This document shows, in pieces, positions 24,531-33,885 of a stretch of 64,000 nucleotides of DNA; the first letter of the stretch is position 1; each line of letters starts with the position of its first letter. The position numbers were made by a program, and so were the translations under genes. Origin of the DNA: Balneola sp. EhC07 (GTDB lineage: Bacteria; Bacteroidota; Rhodothermia; Balneolales; Balneolaceae); contig NZ_LXYG01000016.1 in the NCBI RefSeq assembly GCF_001650905.1, positions 248,001 through 312,000 of the forward strand, read 5' to 3'. Under the pieces are notes generated by a model, which saw nothing but the letters and a program-made list of their open reading frames with translations, had not been told where the DNA came from and searched no databases.

Positions 24531-25635
24531 CAAACAGATCTTTTGGCCGCGTGAGCTCTTTCTTAGCTTTATTCCAGAACTTGAAAAACGACTGATAATA
24601 TCCCTTTACAGAAAACATCCAGTCTCTGGGGTGTTCATTTCCGGAGTAATTATTCAAAGGATGTTCTTTGTAATAAATATCTTCTTCATTTAATGAAAAC
24701 TCGTTCTTTAAGTAATCAAATTCTCCAACGTAGGTCTGAAGATTCGGGATATTCTCACCCAGATCTAACATGAACTTAATTGAATCTTCCGACACCGGAT
24801 ATTTCTGAAAAACGGAAGGTTCGATCAATAGAATTCGATTTGCATCCTCGCCCTCTCTCCAAGTGGGATCCATATTGTAGAAATTATAGATCAAAGTGGG
24901 TTTATCAGAATTTATATTCAATTCATCTGATTCAGGAAGAGGTGTTTTTAGATTCGGTGAGGTCAGATCCCTTAGAATATCTGGAATCTTCATGGAATCG
25001 AAAGCTTCATAAGGTACATCCAAAAAAGTGTCTTTTTGATCGGTATAGCAATATTTGTTGATGTTATTCTGATTAGCAACGTAGGTTTTATTACTGTTTG
25101 ATCCTGCCACCCACTGCCAGCTAAGTGCGTTGCTTGCCCAATCTCCATCTTTTAAATGATAGTACATCCATTGCGCAGGCACTTTCCAGTGACTTCCTCC
25201 GATTGAACAGCAAATTGCTGCGATATACATTCGAACATGATTGTGGAGATATCCGGTTTCGTAGAACTCTTGAATGGCATCATCAATAGCTCTGATCCCA
25301 GTATTCGCTTCAACAATCACTTTTGGCATTTGATGGTTGTCAACATCCGGCTGCATTCTTCTGAGATCGGAATTGATCTCATTACCTTTCTCAACCCAAA
25401 TTAGCTGCCAGTAATCTCGCCATGCTAATTCCTGTAGCCACTTTTTTATGTCATCAGGATCGAAGCCACGATCCAAAGTTCGCTTCATTACTTGTTTGGT
25501 GGTAATAACACCTCGTGAAATATAGGGCGATAACTTACTTACATTGCCGTCAATAAAATTTCGTGTATTGCCATAACTGACAGGATCAACCTGATCAATT
25601 TGCTCTAAAATATCTTCGTACTTGGTTGTAAACAT
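24520..25635 (-). CDS. photolyase/cryptochrome-like FAD protein with permuted domains
   Basis: A 371-residue protein that begins directly with the FAD-binding domain: [19 protein letters not shown] (residues 33-51), [40 protein letters not shown] and [23 protein letters not shown], ending near residue 230. The usual N-terminal antenna domain is missing. After it come about 110 residues ([42 protein letters not shown]) that look like an alpha/beta domain resembling the antenna domain, placed at the C-terminus. Chromophore, substrate and repair activity are unknown. It is coupled to DUF2256. Confidence 0.85.
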   Translation of the reverse strand: MFTTKYEDILEQIDQVDPVSYGNTRNFIDGNVSKLSPYISRGVITTKQVMKRTLDRGFDPDDIKKWLQELAWRDYWQLIWVEKGNEINSDLRRMQPDVDNHQMPKVIVEANTGIRAIDDAIQEFYETGYLHNHVRMYIAAICCSIGGSHWKVPAQWMYYHLKDGDWASNALSWQWVAGSNSNKTYVANQNNINKYCYTDQKDTFLDVPYEAFDSMKIPDILRDLTSPNLKTPLPESDELNINSDKPTLIYNFYNMDPTWREGEDANRILLIEPSVFQKYPVSEDSIKFMLDLGENIPNLQTYVGEFDYLKNEFSLNEEDIYYKEHPLNNYSGNEHPRDWMFSVKGYYQSFFKFWNKAKKELTRPKDLFDGA

Positions 25636-25685
25636 ACTGATTTAACAGCTGGAAGAGAGAAATAATTTCAGTGTATAAAACAAGC

Positions 25686-26045
25686 TTAATTTATCAAATC
25701 AAGAAATTTGGAAGCTCTTTTCGAAACTGACTTTCTATTATCTTTACTCAGTTTTTCCAAATGAGGAAGAAGCCATTTTCTTAAATCCTCATCTTCTTTG
25801 GACCATTGAAAAAGAGTTTCCATTGAGGTATTCAGAACAATCCAGTCGTTGTGATTAGCCAGATTATTCTTAATGATTTCTTTTGCTTTCCGTTTTTGTG
25901 ATTCCGACAAATCGCTTTCAAGCAACAGGAAAAGCTGAGCTAAAGTCCATTGAGTTGAAGCTTGGTCTATATCAGCGATTTCATTTAAAAAGCGATCCAG
26001 ATATGGAATGAGCAATTCAGGTTGTTCCTTACAAACTCTTTTCAT
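25686..26045 (-). CDS. HEAT-repeat-like protein, probably 5'-truncated or using a rare start
   Basis: The 119 residues from ATG 26045 are helical repeats (PELLIPYLDRFLNEIAD, WTLAQLFLLLESDLSESQKRKA, WLLPHLEKLSKDNRKSVSKRASKFL) as in small HEAT/ARM proteins. The frame stays open upstream to 26198 and the extra 50 residues also look coding (NPIEIVDEVLADSSKFDELF, YFSDDEVVRLRVSNAM), completing the first repeat, yet this part has no ATG, GTG or TTG. So either a short form starts at 26045, an ATT-type start is used, or the gene has lost its beginning. It lies 50 bp before the photolyase cluster in the same direction. Confidence 0.6.
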   Translation of the reverse strand: MKRVCKEQPELLIPYLDRFLNEIADIDQASTQWTLAQLFLLLESDLSESQKRKAKEIIKNNLANHNDWIVLNTSMETLFQWSKEDEDLRKWLLPHLEKLSKDNRKSVSKRASKFLDLIN

Positions 26046-26198
26046 GGCATTTGAAACCCTTAATCGGACTACTTCATCATCACTGAAATAACAGTTAAAT
26101 AATTCATCAAATTTAGATGAATCTGCTAAAACTTCGTCTACAATTTCTATGGGATTTCCGAGAGTAATACAAATGTGCTCTCTACTACTTTCTATTTT

Positions 26199-26690
26199 CT
26201 ATAAAATGCTACGTAAAATGGCATTAATACAGGCTTAATATGAAATAAAGAGAATTAAAGAGAAATAGATGATACAAAACTTGTACAAATAATAGAGTCG
26301 AATGATTATCTCTTACGCATTGCAAAAAAAGTGTATAGCAATAACAATTAGTTGTTATTATTAATGATGAAGCAATGGAAAAATTTATGCATGTCAAAAA
26401 AAAGAACCTCGTTTTTTTAAAAGTAAGGTATGAGTACTGAGCAAACTGTTTGAGAGAGAAAGAAAAAACGGAAAGATAAATTAGAAAAAAGGCAGAATTC
26501 TATTTTTCTCTAATATCAGTTATTATTGTCGTAATTTTTTGTCTTTTAAACAAGTTGTTGCATACATTTACAAAATGGACATGTAGACATTGGCTATACT
26601 AATAGGGTTATTCTTTCCGATAGTTTGTTGTGATTAGCCAGAGACGTAGAAACAACTCCAGCGGGCTTGCGATAGGATCATAATTTTCTG
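26199..26690. other. AT-rich non-coding gap
   Basis: About 490 bp without a plausible reading frame on either strand. It includes a small palindrome AATAACAATTAGTTGTTATT near 26340-26360 and many A and T runs. No promoter, RNA or repeat could be named with confidence. It sits at the edge of a decayed region. Confidence 0.5.
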
Positions 26691-27704
26691 TTAATTACAT
26701 TTTCTAATGTTGTTCGATTGAGTTGAGATATCAAATACAAATGTACTACCGTGTTTAGTAATAGCGGTTGAGGAAATAGAGCTTCTAAAGCCATTATCCT
26801 CTGTATCTTGATCTGGGTGATAAAAAACGTAGCCTCTAAAATGACCCTCACCATTTACATATAGTTTGAAATCTAAGGGACCACCGTGAGATAGTGTTCT
26901 AATGGGGTATGGAAGCTCTTTATCTTTTTGTTTTGGAACTTCAAAAGATTTATTTCTAACCAAAACATAGGGTTCATTGCAATTCACATTAGTCTTAATT
27001 ATATAACTTAGAGTTATTTCATTTTCAGGGGTCCTGGGGATGTTTTTAAAAGGTTGGAGATATATTTTATAATCTTCAGAATATTCTCCATAGGTGTAGT
27101 TCACGATTAGTTTAGCTGGACGATTGCTGACTTTTCGTTTAAAGGAAAAGTGATGAATTCCCCTATTTAAACTATCATCAATGCTTTCATTGATAAAAGT
27201 AATATTGGTTTGCTCCTTAACTTTTATAATCAATTTATCACTAGTCAATTGATTTCTATAGAATACAGCCAAATCGAAGTCATTTGAGCCCTCTTCTGTT
27301 ACTATAAACTTCGCGCTAAACTGCTGTTCTCCAGTAACACAAGTTAGCCACTTTTCAGATTGATCATCTGTAAGCCCCATGAATGCGTATTGATCTCTAT
27401 AGCTTTTGGCTTCAGAAAGATTAAAAGTACTTCTAGCCCTTTTTGAAAATTCTTTTTTTTGATAATAAGAAGCATCGGCGCTGAAATATCCTTGTGGTGA
27501 TATAGATTCAAAGAAACCACTAGCATCAATTGTCTTATCATTATCAATAGCTTCTACTATTTCATTTAAAATAACTAGCTTTGAATGGTAGCTTTTATCT
27601 GAAATAACCTTAGTAGGTATCAATATGTCATCACAAGAGTACGACTGAGCTAAAGATAAGGTGGGTATAGTCAGTGCAAAAAGTAATATAAAGAAGCGCT
27701 TCAT
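26691..27704 (-). CDS. hypothetical secreted protein
   Basis: A 337-residue protein, not recognised. Signal peptide MKRFFILLFALTIPTLSLAQ, a possible helical region to about residue 115, then a mostly beta part (FDLAVFYRNQLTSDKLIIKV, GHFRGYVFYHPDQD). Five cysteines are present, so disulfides in the periplasm or outside are possible. AT-rich, with no neighbours that hint at a role. Confidence 0.65.
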   Translation of the reverse strand: MKRFFILLFALTIPTLSLAQSYSCDDILIPTKVISDKSYHSKLVILNEIVEAIDNDKTIDASGFFESISPQGYFSADASYYQKKEFSKRARSTFNLSEAKSYRDQYAFMGLTDDQSEKWLTCVTGEQQFSAKFIVTEEGSNDFDLAVFYRNQLTSDKLIIKVKEQTNITFINESIDDSLNRGIHHFSFKRKVSNRPAKLIVNYTYGEYSEDYKIYLQPFKNIPRTPENEITLSYIIKTNVNCNEPYVLVRNKSFEVPKQKDKELPYPIRTLSHGGPLDFKLYVNGEGHFRGYVFYHPDQDTEDNGFRSSISSTAITKHGSTFVFDISTQSNNIRKCN

Positions 27705-27823
27705 ACCTGATAAATTAGTTTAAAATAACTATAAGTAATTGCGTAAATTTAACTTATTTTTAAGTCAAAGTCATTTAAATGGTATTTTTTGTTTGGACGG
27801 CAAATAGGATATAATTAAGTATT

Positions 27824-28098
27824 ATGCTTTTGATAAAGGCTAATGAAGTTGCTGACTATTTAAAAGACTATCCTAATCCATCTACGAATATTTCTTATGA
27901 GATTTCGAAGACTCAGGACGTCAAGTTGTTTGTATATGACATCATTGGTAGAAAAGTTTCTGAGTTAGTAAACAAGACACAGACTTCAGGTTTTTATACA
28001 GTCAATTTTGATGTGAGTCATTTAGCAAGTGGGTATACATTTATCAGTTGCAAACGCAAGATTTATCGACTAGTAAAAGAATGGTGTTGATTAAGTAA
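27824..28098 (+). pseudogene. remnant of a T9SS C-terminal sorting domain, frameshifted
   Basis: Reads DYPNPSTNISYEI, VKLFVYDIIGRKVSELVN and VNFDVSHLASG, the pattern of a type A T9SS sorting domain. After LASG (near 28035) the frame runs off into KRKIYRLVKEWC and stops at 28090, but one frame over it continues VYIYQLQTQDLSTSKRMVLIK and a stop at 28096-28098, the normal end of such domains. So one base is missing, probably a G in the GGG run. There is no signal peptide or cargo domain upstream. Confidence 0.8.
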
Positions 28099-28442
28099 TT
28101 ATTTGAGTTCTAAAATTAATTGTTCAAAAATACCTTGATCATACTTTGGATGCGGTAAGCTTTGAAAGTTATCCGAATTGAATTCTTCTAGTTTAGGATC
28201 AGATTTTAAAAGAGCTCTTATTTCATCAATTGAATATTTTTTAGAGAGTAAAAAAATTTTATTAAGTAATCTTACTTCCCATTCATCATGTACACTTGTG
28301 TTAGTATAATTTTGTGAACTTCAGGGTGAACTAAAATTAGATTGGAATCATCATTGTTATTATGATTCCAATCCATATGATGGATATGCCATCCTTTAAA
28401 TTCGTTTTTTTGAAGCTTTTTAAGTCGAATCAATTTAGACAC
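28099..28442 (-). pseudogene. HNH-motif protein, frameshifted
   Basis: On the minus strand from a possible GTG at 28442: LIRLKKLQKNEFKGWHIHHM, DWNHNNNDDSNLILVHPEVH, an HNH-nuclease-like core (His-His...Asn...His), then the frame ends early. A shift at about 28305-28325 restores coding sequence (TSVHDEWEVRLLNKIFLLSK, YSIDEIRALLKSDPKLEEF) to a stop at 28099-28101. It is convergent with and touches the broken T9SS fragment. Both together suggest a decayed accessory segment. Confidence 0.7.
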
Positions 28443-28462
28443 AATTCACAATTAAAGAATTC

Positions 28463-29944
28463 TTAGCTACTCTTATTTATCAAATCCTGAGCGATAATAC
28501 TGGATGAAAGAACGCCGGGAAGTCCTGCACCGGGGTGAGTTCCTGCTCCAACGAAATACAGATCATCCACATCTTCTGATTTATTATGAGGACGAAACCA
28601 TGCTGATTGAGTCAAAATCGGTTCCACAGAAAATGCAGATCCTTTATGGCTGTTTAAAACATCTCTGAAATGGATCGGATCGATATAGTGCTCAGCTACT
28701 AAATTTTCTTGCAGATCGGGAAGGTAATTCTCTTCCAAGAAATTCATAATAGCATCACGATATTTAGGAGCAAACTCATTCCAATCAGTGCCACTGTCTA
28801 GATGAGGAACAGGAGAGAGCACATAAAAGCCTTCGTGTCCTTCAGGAGCAATACTTGAATCTGTTATTGTTGGCATGTGCAGATACAAAGAGAAATCATC
28901 GGCTACGTGTTTCTTATGGAAGATATCATCCAGTAAACCTTTGTAGCGCTTACCAAGAATGATGTTGTGATGTGCTAAGCCAGAATCCAAATATCGTTTT
29001 TTAGTCCCAAAGTAGATCACAAAAAGAGACATGCTGTACTTAGTACGATCGACCTTTTTATCAGTATATTTTTTTCTGTGCTTGGAGTCGATCATATTCT
29101 TATAAGTGAATCCAACATCAGCATTCGAAACTACAATGTCTGCCTCAAGAATCTCACCATCTTTTAAACGTACTCCGTTTGCTTTGCCGTTCTTAACCAG
29201 AATCTCATCTACCTCTGTTTGCAGATGGAATTTGCCTCCCTGTTCGGTAATCAATTTTTCAAATGCATTCACGATCGCTCCGGTGCCGCCCATTGCATAA
29301 TGAACGCCCCATTCTCTTTCCAAGTAATGGATCATTGCATAAATGGAAGTAGTATCAAAAGGATTACCTCCTACTAATAATGGATGAAATGAAAAGCATT
29401 GACGTAAAAAATCATCTTTTATAAACTTAGAAACATATTTATAAACGGTTTTATAGGATTGTAGCTTGATGAGATCAGGAGCAACTTTCATCATATCCAT
29501 AAACTTCAAAAAAGGCTGATCTGCAAGCTCCACAAATCCTTTTTGAAAAATGGCTTTAGTAGTTTTTAAGAACTTTTCGTAACCGGCTACATCACCCGGA
29601 CTTCTTTTCTCAATTTCTTTGATCGTAAATTCATGATCATTGTTATAATCAAATTTTTCGCCATTATGGTCGAATATTCTGTAGAAAGGATCACATGGAA
29701 CAAATTCTACATAATCAGATCTTTTTTTACCGGCAGCTTCCCAGATATCATCAAACATAAATGGAGCAGTAATTACTGTAGGACCTCCATCAAATTTAAA
29801 TCCGTTTTTCTCATAAACATAAGCACGTCCCCCAAGTTTATCTCTCTTTTCTAAAACGGTAACATCATGTCCGGCAGATAGCAAACGAGAAGCCGCTCCT
29901 AATCCTCCGAAACCACTTCCAATAACAATGATCTTTTTTTTCAT
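28463..29944 (-). CDS. crtI: phytoene desaturase
   Basis: Desaturates phytoene towards lycopene in carotenoid synthesis. The FAD-binding motif [20 protein letters not shown] at the N-terminus, [20 protein letters not shown], and the C-terminal bacterial phytoene dehydrogenase signature ([20 protein letters not shown]) are clear; 493 residues is normal. The number of desaturations cannot be told. No crtB or other carotenoid gene is adjacent, which is unusual, since these genes commonly cluster. Confidence 0.93.
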   Translation of the reverse strand: MKKKIIVIGSGFGGLGAASRLLSAGHDVTVLEKRDKLGGRAYVYEKNGFKFDGGPTVITAPFMFDDIWEAAGKKRSDYVEFVPCDPFYRIFDHNGEKFDYNNDHEFTIKEIEKRSPGDVAGYEKFLKTTKAIFQKGFVELADQPFLKFMDMMKVAPDLIKLQSYKTVYKYVSKFIKDDFLRQCFSFHPLLVGGNPFDTTSIYAMIHYLEREWGVHYAMGGTGAIVNAFEKLITEQGGKFHLQTEVDEILVKNGKANGVRLKDGEILEADIVVSNADVGFTYKNMIDSKHRKKYTDKKVDRTKYSMSLFVIYFGTKKRYLDSGLAHHNIILGKRYKGLLDDIFHKKHVADDFSLYLHMPTITDSSIAPEGHEGFYVLSPVPHLDSGTDWNEFAPKYRDAIMNFLEENYLPDLQENLVAEHYIDPIHFRDVLNSHKGSAFSVEPILTQSAWFRPHNKSEDVDDLYFVGAGTHPGAGLPGVLSSSIIAQDLINKSS

Positions 29945-30006
29945 GCTGAATTTTTATTCGGTTCAATCGCTAAACCGAAAAACACACGGAATCAATCCCG
30001 GGTTAA

Positions 30007-30705
30007 TTAATCGTTTTCGATTTGTTTTATAAAACCGTTAAATCCTTGTCTTTTAAGGCTCCGCATATCTTTTTCAGCTTTACTACGGTCTTTATAAAGT
30101 CCGTAGTAGATTCTGTATACCGTTCCCGAGTTTAGATTCAGAGTTTCAACTCGGCTGCCTTTTATTTTGTTGGATTGTGTTTGAGCCGGTGCGAGGTCAT
30201 TATAAGAGCCTAGCTGAACAGTGTAGGTAGGAACTTTAAGATCAGTGACTCTTGAGTTCTTGAGGTCGCCTTTAACAAGATAAAGTTTAACATTGGCGGT
30301 TCCGGGACCTATCATATCAACAGCCTGAGCAGCTCCTTTTGATAAGTCAATGATCCTGTCTTTAGCAAAAGGACCCCGATCATTAATTCTTACACGGATT
30401 GATTTTCCATTGTCCTCATTTACTACAATAACTTCTGAATTGAACGGAAGTGTGCGATGGGCAGCAGAGATTCCATTCATATCAAAGGTTTCTCCATTAG
30501 CCGTTAAACGACCATTAAAATTGGGGCCGTACCAACTTGCGACTCCTGTTTCAATTAACCGCCCTTTTTTAGTGGGTAATGAGGATGTAGATGTAGTTAC
30601 AGTGCTATTCGCATCTCCTGTATTAGATGTCCGCCGTGTTGCGCCACAAGACATAAGAAACATGAGTGTTACTACACACAGAAGCACATGTTTTAATAAT
30701 CGCAT
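30007..30705 (-). CDS. rlpA: RlpA-family septal ring lytic transglycosylase with SPOR domain
   Basis: Lipoprotein that cleaves peptidoglycan lacking stem peptides at the division site. Start ATG 30705 gives lipobox MFLMSC; an upstream start would add 12 residues before the signal. The double-psi barrel has GVASWYGPNFNGRLTANGE, AAHRTLPF and INDRGPF; the SPOR domain (YTVQLGSYNDLAPAQTQSNK to the end, about 70 residues) binds denuded septal glycan. Both domains are complete. Confidence 0.92.
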   Translation of the reverse strand: MRLLKHVLLCVVTLMFLMSCGATRRTSNTGDANSTVTTSTSSLPTKKGRLIETGVASWYGPNFNGRLTANGETFDMNGISAAHRTLPFNSEVIVVNEDNGKSIRVRINDRGPFAKDRIIDLSKGAAQAVDMIGPGTANVKLYLVKGDLKNSRVTDLKVPTYTVQLGSYNDLAPAQTQSNKIKGSRVETLNLNSGTVYRIYYGLYKDRSKAEKDMRSLKRQGFNGFIKQIEND

Positions 30706-30823
30706 AGATAGATGATGAGTTTTCACTGTGAAGATAAACAATTCATATACCTAAATACCACCCAAATGGGTAGTGAAAAAATAGATGCATTAGAGTACGT
30801 TAGCGACAACCAAATTGAATATT

Positions 30824-31333
30824 ATGAATTATAAGTCTTGTTTTTATATAGTTTGCCTAATCGTATTAATGCCAATAAGTGTATTTTCTCAAAGTGGGAT
30901 TTTGCCGGCTTCAGGATTTGTATCCAATAATAACGTATCTCTGGTCTTTTCAGCCGGAGAAACAATTGTTGGCGAGTTTGGGAATGAGTCAATGAGCCTG
31001 ATCGTGGTTTCTATTCCGGATCTTCCTGTTATCCCAACTTCTATTGATGAACAGGGAGACTTACCTAAAGAGTTTGGCTTAAGTCAGAATTATCCAAATC
31101 CTTTTAACCCTTCTACAACTATAAATTATGCTTTACCAAAAGCCTCAGATGTCTCAATAGATGTATTCAATATTCTGGGAAAGAAGGTTGCTTCATTGGT
31201 GAATCAAAGAAAAACAGCGGGTAATCATTCCGTACAGTTTCAAGCCGCTAACCTTTCGAGTGGAGTGTATTTCTACACACTTCGTGTTGGCGGAAGAGTG
31301 CTCAAATCACAAAGAATGTTATTAATCAAATAA
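30824..31333 (+). CDS. small secreted protein with T9SS C-terminal sorting domain
   Basis: About 169 residues. Signal peptide ending ISVFSQS, a short 55-residue stretch (FVSNNNVSLVFSAGETIVGEFG), then a full type A sorting domain: FGLSQNYPNPFNPSTTINYA, VSIDVFNILGKKVASLVN, SSGVYFYTL, QRMLLIK. The cargo part is tiny; GETIVGEFG resembles sequences ahead of structural proteins of this type. It lies 10 nt before the S74-type gene, so the pair is probably co-expressed. ATG 30824 is preferred to a TTG at 30815. Confidence 0.88.
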   Translation: MNYKSCFYIVCLIVLMPISVFSQSGILPASGFVSNNNVSLVFSAGETIVGEFGNESMSLIVVSIPDLPVIPTSIDEQGDLPKEFGLSQNYPNPFNPSTTINYALPKASDVSIDVFNILGKKVASLVNQRKTAGNHSVQFQAANLSSGVYFYTLRVGGRVLKSQRMLLIK

Positions 31334-31343
31334 ATAAAAAGTC

Positions 31344-33674
31344 ATGAAATCAATTCTACAAAAGATAGTATTTAGTTTTATCGTAGTTCTTGTGACAGCA
31401 GTCAGTGCTTACGCACAGGTTCCACAAGGCTTCAATTTTCAGGCGGTTGCTCGGGGAGCAACAGGAGATATTTTAGCTGAACAAGCTTTAGGGGTACAAG
31501 TTTCTATCATTAAAGGAACAGAAGACGGGAATCCCGTTTATGAAGAAGCGCATACTGTGACAACGAATCCTTTGGGACTAATCCAGATCGTAATTGGAGA
31601 AGGAACTGCATCTGAAGGAAACGATTTTTCAGCGATTGATTTCGGAAACGATAATTATTTCGTGAAACTAGCTATAGATCCTGCCGGAGGTACTGAATAT
31701 GAGGATCTGGGGACTACAAGATTACTTTCTGTTCCTTATGCACTAGTTGCTCAAAAAGCGGTTGAGGGAAGTAGCACAGGTACAGAGATACCATTGAATA
31801 TAGATTTAAATACCGAAAATGCAGACTCCTCATTGATTATCAGTATAGAGGGTGATAAGACAGCAAAACCATTTCAGGTATTTAGTAGATCTAGTGGATT
31901 TAACGGTGCTATTTGGGGAGAAGCAATAAGTGATGCATCTAATTCGAATAACCAAAGAGGGACTTACGGAATGGCAAATGGCTCAGGAACCGGAGACCAT
32001 TTTGGTCTATTTGGAGGCGCTGTAAATTTTGATGCTACCGGAGGTGTTAGAAGAGGAGTTCATGGACAAGCAGCTTCTAAAGCTAAATATAACTACGGCG
32101 TTTTTGGACTTGCTGCAGGAGATGGAAATGGTGAGTCTGATACAGATCCAGAAAACGGAGATTTTGGTTCCTTTAACTTAGGTGGATACTTCCAGGCTTA
32201 TGGAAACTTAAATGGTAACACTGGTGCCCAAGGAATTTCTGCCGGAGAAAACGGTAGCCTCAGAAATTTTGGATTGATTGGTACTTCAAGAACCAGTGCT
32301 GAAGGAAGAAATATTGGGTTACGTGCAGAGGCATTTAATTCGCTCACAGAGAATACGGGAGCAGAAGTTGTTGCAACAGGAGCTAATAATAATATTGGTT
32401 TACGTGCACAAGCTTTTAATGGAACATCAAACATTGCAATTATTGCTGAAGGTGATACAGCTGCTATCTTGAACGGTCACTCAATAATTAATGGAGACCT
32501 TACCGTTAACGGAAATATTTTTGGTTCTGTTGGAAGCGGAAGTGCAAACGGGCAAACTCTGGATTCATTATTCATTTCAGCTCAACCTGAAGCAGAGTAT
32601 CAGAGGAGTACAGCTTTCTATCCGGGATTTCTTCGTAACACTGATCAGGATGGAAATTTTGTAACTCTGTCAAGAAGAGCCTTGCAATATGGTGATGTTG
32701 ACTCAGAAGGGACGGGATTCGTATATAATTGGTTCAATAAAGGAGGTGCACAGGTTGCAAATGCAGACTATGCAAATGGAGAACGGGCTACAGGAATGAA
32801 TGGCGGCTATTTCTACATGGATATTTATAAGAACGAAAATTTCTATGTACCACTCCAGTTTGGAATTCAGAATGCTGCAGAAGGTGGCAGATCATGGTTT
32901 GAAATGAGCTCACTAGCCAGACAAGAAAGTGGATTGGGAGCTTTATTAAATATCCATATTTCGAATGACCCAGCCGGCAATGACCCTTCTGGTGAATCTT
33001 CACAGGTAACGATGTTTGGAGACACAAGCCCGAATTTCCAATACGGAGGTCAGTCTTGGGAGAATAATGATCTGGCATTCTTAAACATTTTCGGAAGTAC
33101 CCCTAGTGGAGATGGATGGTATCTCACAAATGCAGAGATTCATGTAGCTTCAGATGGTACGGATGAATGGGGAGCTGTGAGTCTGAAGAAGACGAATATT
33201 GTTGGACAAACAAGTCAGGAAACCATCTTATTAGACGGCGGAAACGGAAATATCAATATTTCAGGAACATTGAATCAGTCTTCTGATGAACGATTGAAAA
33301 AAGACATCAGAACTTTAGATAATGCTCTTGAGAAAACTATGGAAATGCGTGGAGTTTCATACACGTGGAAGACAGATGTATCTAACGAAGATCCACAAAT
33401 TGGTGTGATTGCACAGGAAGTAGAGAAAATCTATCCTGAGTTTGTACGGACTGATGAAAACGGCATGAAATCCGTGAATTATGCACAAATGACAGCGGTG
33501 CTGATCGAAGCCGTAAAAGCTTTGAATCTTGAACTGCAGGAATTAAAAAATGATAATGCCACACTTCAGGCTAAAGTTGACAAACAGCAAGAACTTGAGA
33601 TTAGATTATCACGAATCGAAAAATTGTTGAGTTCCGGTAATGGAAATACAACCTACTCTTTAACTGAAGATTAA
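31344..33674 (+). CDS. secreted repeat protein with S74 endosialidase chaperone domain
   Basis: A 776-residue protein. Signal peptide to YAQ, then VPQGFNFQAVARGATGDILA, typical of Bacteroidota surface proteins, glycine-rich repeat-like middle with YGMANGSGTGDHFGLFGGA and GLRAEAFNS/GLRAQAFNG units, and a C-terminal chaperone domain (SSDERLKKDIRTLDNALEK, YAQMTAVLIEAVKALN) followed by a coiled coil. In phage tail spikes this domain makes trimers and then cuts itself off. There is no phage context here. It follows the T9SS protein by 10 nt. Confidence 0.88.
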   Translation: MKSILQKIVFSFIVVLVTAVSAYAQVPQGFNFQAVARGATGDILAEQALGVQVSIIKGTEDGNPVYEEAHTVTTNPLGLIQIVIGEGTASEGNDFSAIDFGNDNYFVKLAIDPAGGTEYEDLGTTRLLSVPYALVAQKAVEGSSTGTEIPLNIDLNTENADSSLIISIEGDKTAKPFQVFSRSSGFNGAIWGEAISDASNSNNQRGTYGMANGSGTGDHFGLFGGAVNFDATGGVRRGVHGQAASKAKYNYGVFGLAAGDGNGESDTDPENGDFGSFNLGGYFQAYGNLNGNTGAQGISAGENGSLRNFGLIGTSRTSAEGRNIGLRAEAFNSLTENTGAEVVATGANNNIGLRAQAFNGTSNIAIIAEGDTAAILNGHSIINGDLTVNGNIFGSVGSGSANGQTLDSLFISAQPEAEYQRSTAFYPGFLRNTDQDGNFVTLSRRALQYGDVDSEGTGFVYNWFNKGGAQVANADYANGERATGMNGGYFYMDIYKNENFYVPLQFGIQNAAEGGRSWFEMSSLARQESGLGALLNIHISNDPAGNDPSGESSQVTMFGDTSPNFQYGGQSWENNDLAFLNIFGSTPSGDGWYLTNAEIHVASDGTDEWGAVSLKKTNIVGQTSQETILLDGGNGNINISGTLNQSSDERLKKDIRTLDNALEKTMEMRGVSYTWKTDVSNEDPQIGVIAQEVEKIYPEFVRTDENGMKSVNYAQMTAVLIEAVKALNLELQELKNDNATLQAKVDKQQELEIRLSRIEKLLSSGNGNTTYSLTED

Positions 33675-33679
33675 AATTA

Positions 33680-33742
33680 ACAGCAGTAATAAACACCTGA
33701 AGGTTTGGTGAGGGACCAACCAAAGGGTGTTTACTCTGCTGT
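33680..33742 (+). other. long non-terminator hairpin in the 3' UTR
   Basis: ACAGCAG pairs with CTGCTGT, TAAACACC with GGTGTTTA, and GGTT/TGGT with ACCA/ACC around a 5-nt loop, giving a 63-nt rod with small internal loops. It starts 5 nt after the stop codon and has no T-run; a true terminator follows at 33792-33823. It could stabilise the mRNA end or be a small structured element. Confidence 0.65.
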
Positions 33743-33791
33743 AGATCCGAAATAGTTGTTGTAGCTTAGTTAAATTGTTCAGGTTGTAGGT

Positions 33792-33823
33792 AAGCCCGCT
33801 TGATTTCTATCAAGCGGGTTTTT
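33792..33823 (+). terminator. Terminator after the S74-type gene
   Basis: CCCGCTTGA pairs with TCAAGCGGG around a 6-nt loop, followed by TTTTT. Confidence 0.88.
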
Positions 33824-33885
33824 GTTTTAATTTTGGTCAGGATTATAAGGGCTGTATCTTCTTGTTAATCTAATTTATCTACAGA

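Noticed and set aside
22785-26198. New defence system around the photolyase cluster
   Set aside because: The recognised parts are light-dependent flavoproteins, a DUF2256 protein and a HEAT-like gene; none has a nuclease or effector motif.
28140-28442. Intact HNH homing endonuclease
   Set aside because: The motif is real but the frame is broken and no intron or intein host is near.
31344-33674. Prophage tail-fibre gene
   Set aside because: The S74 domain is phage-like, but the signal peptide, T9SS neighbour and lack of any phage gene fit a host surface protein.
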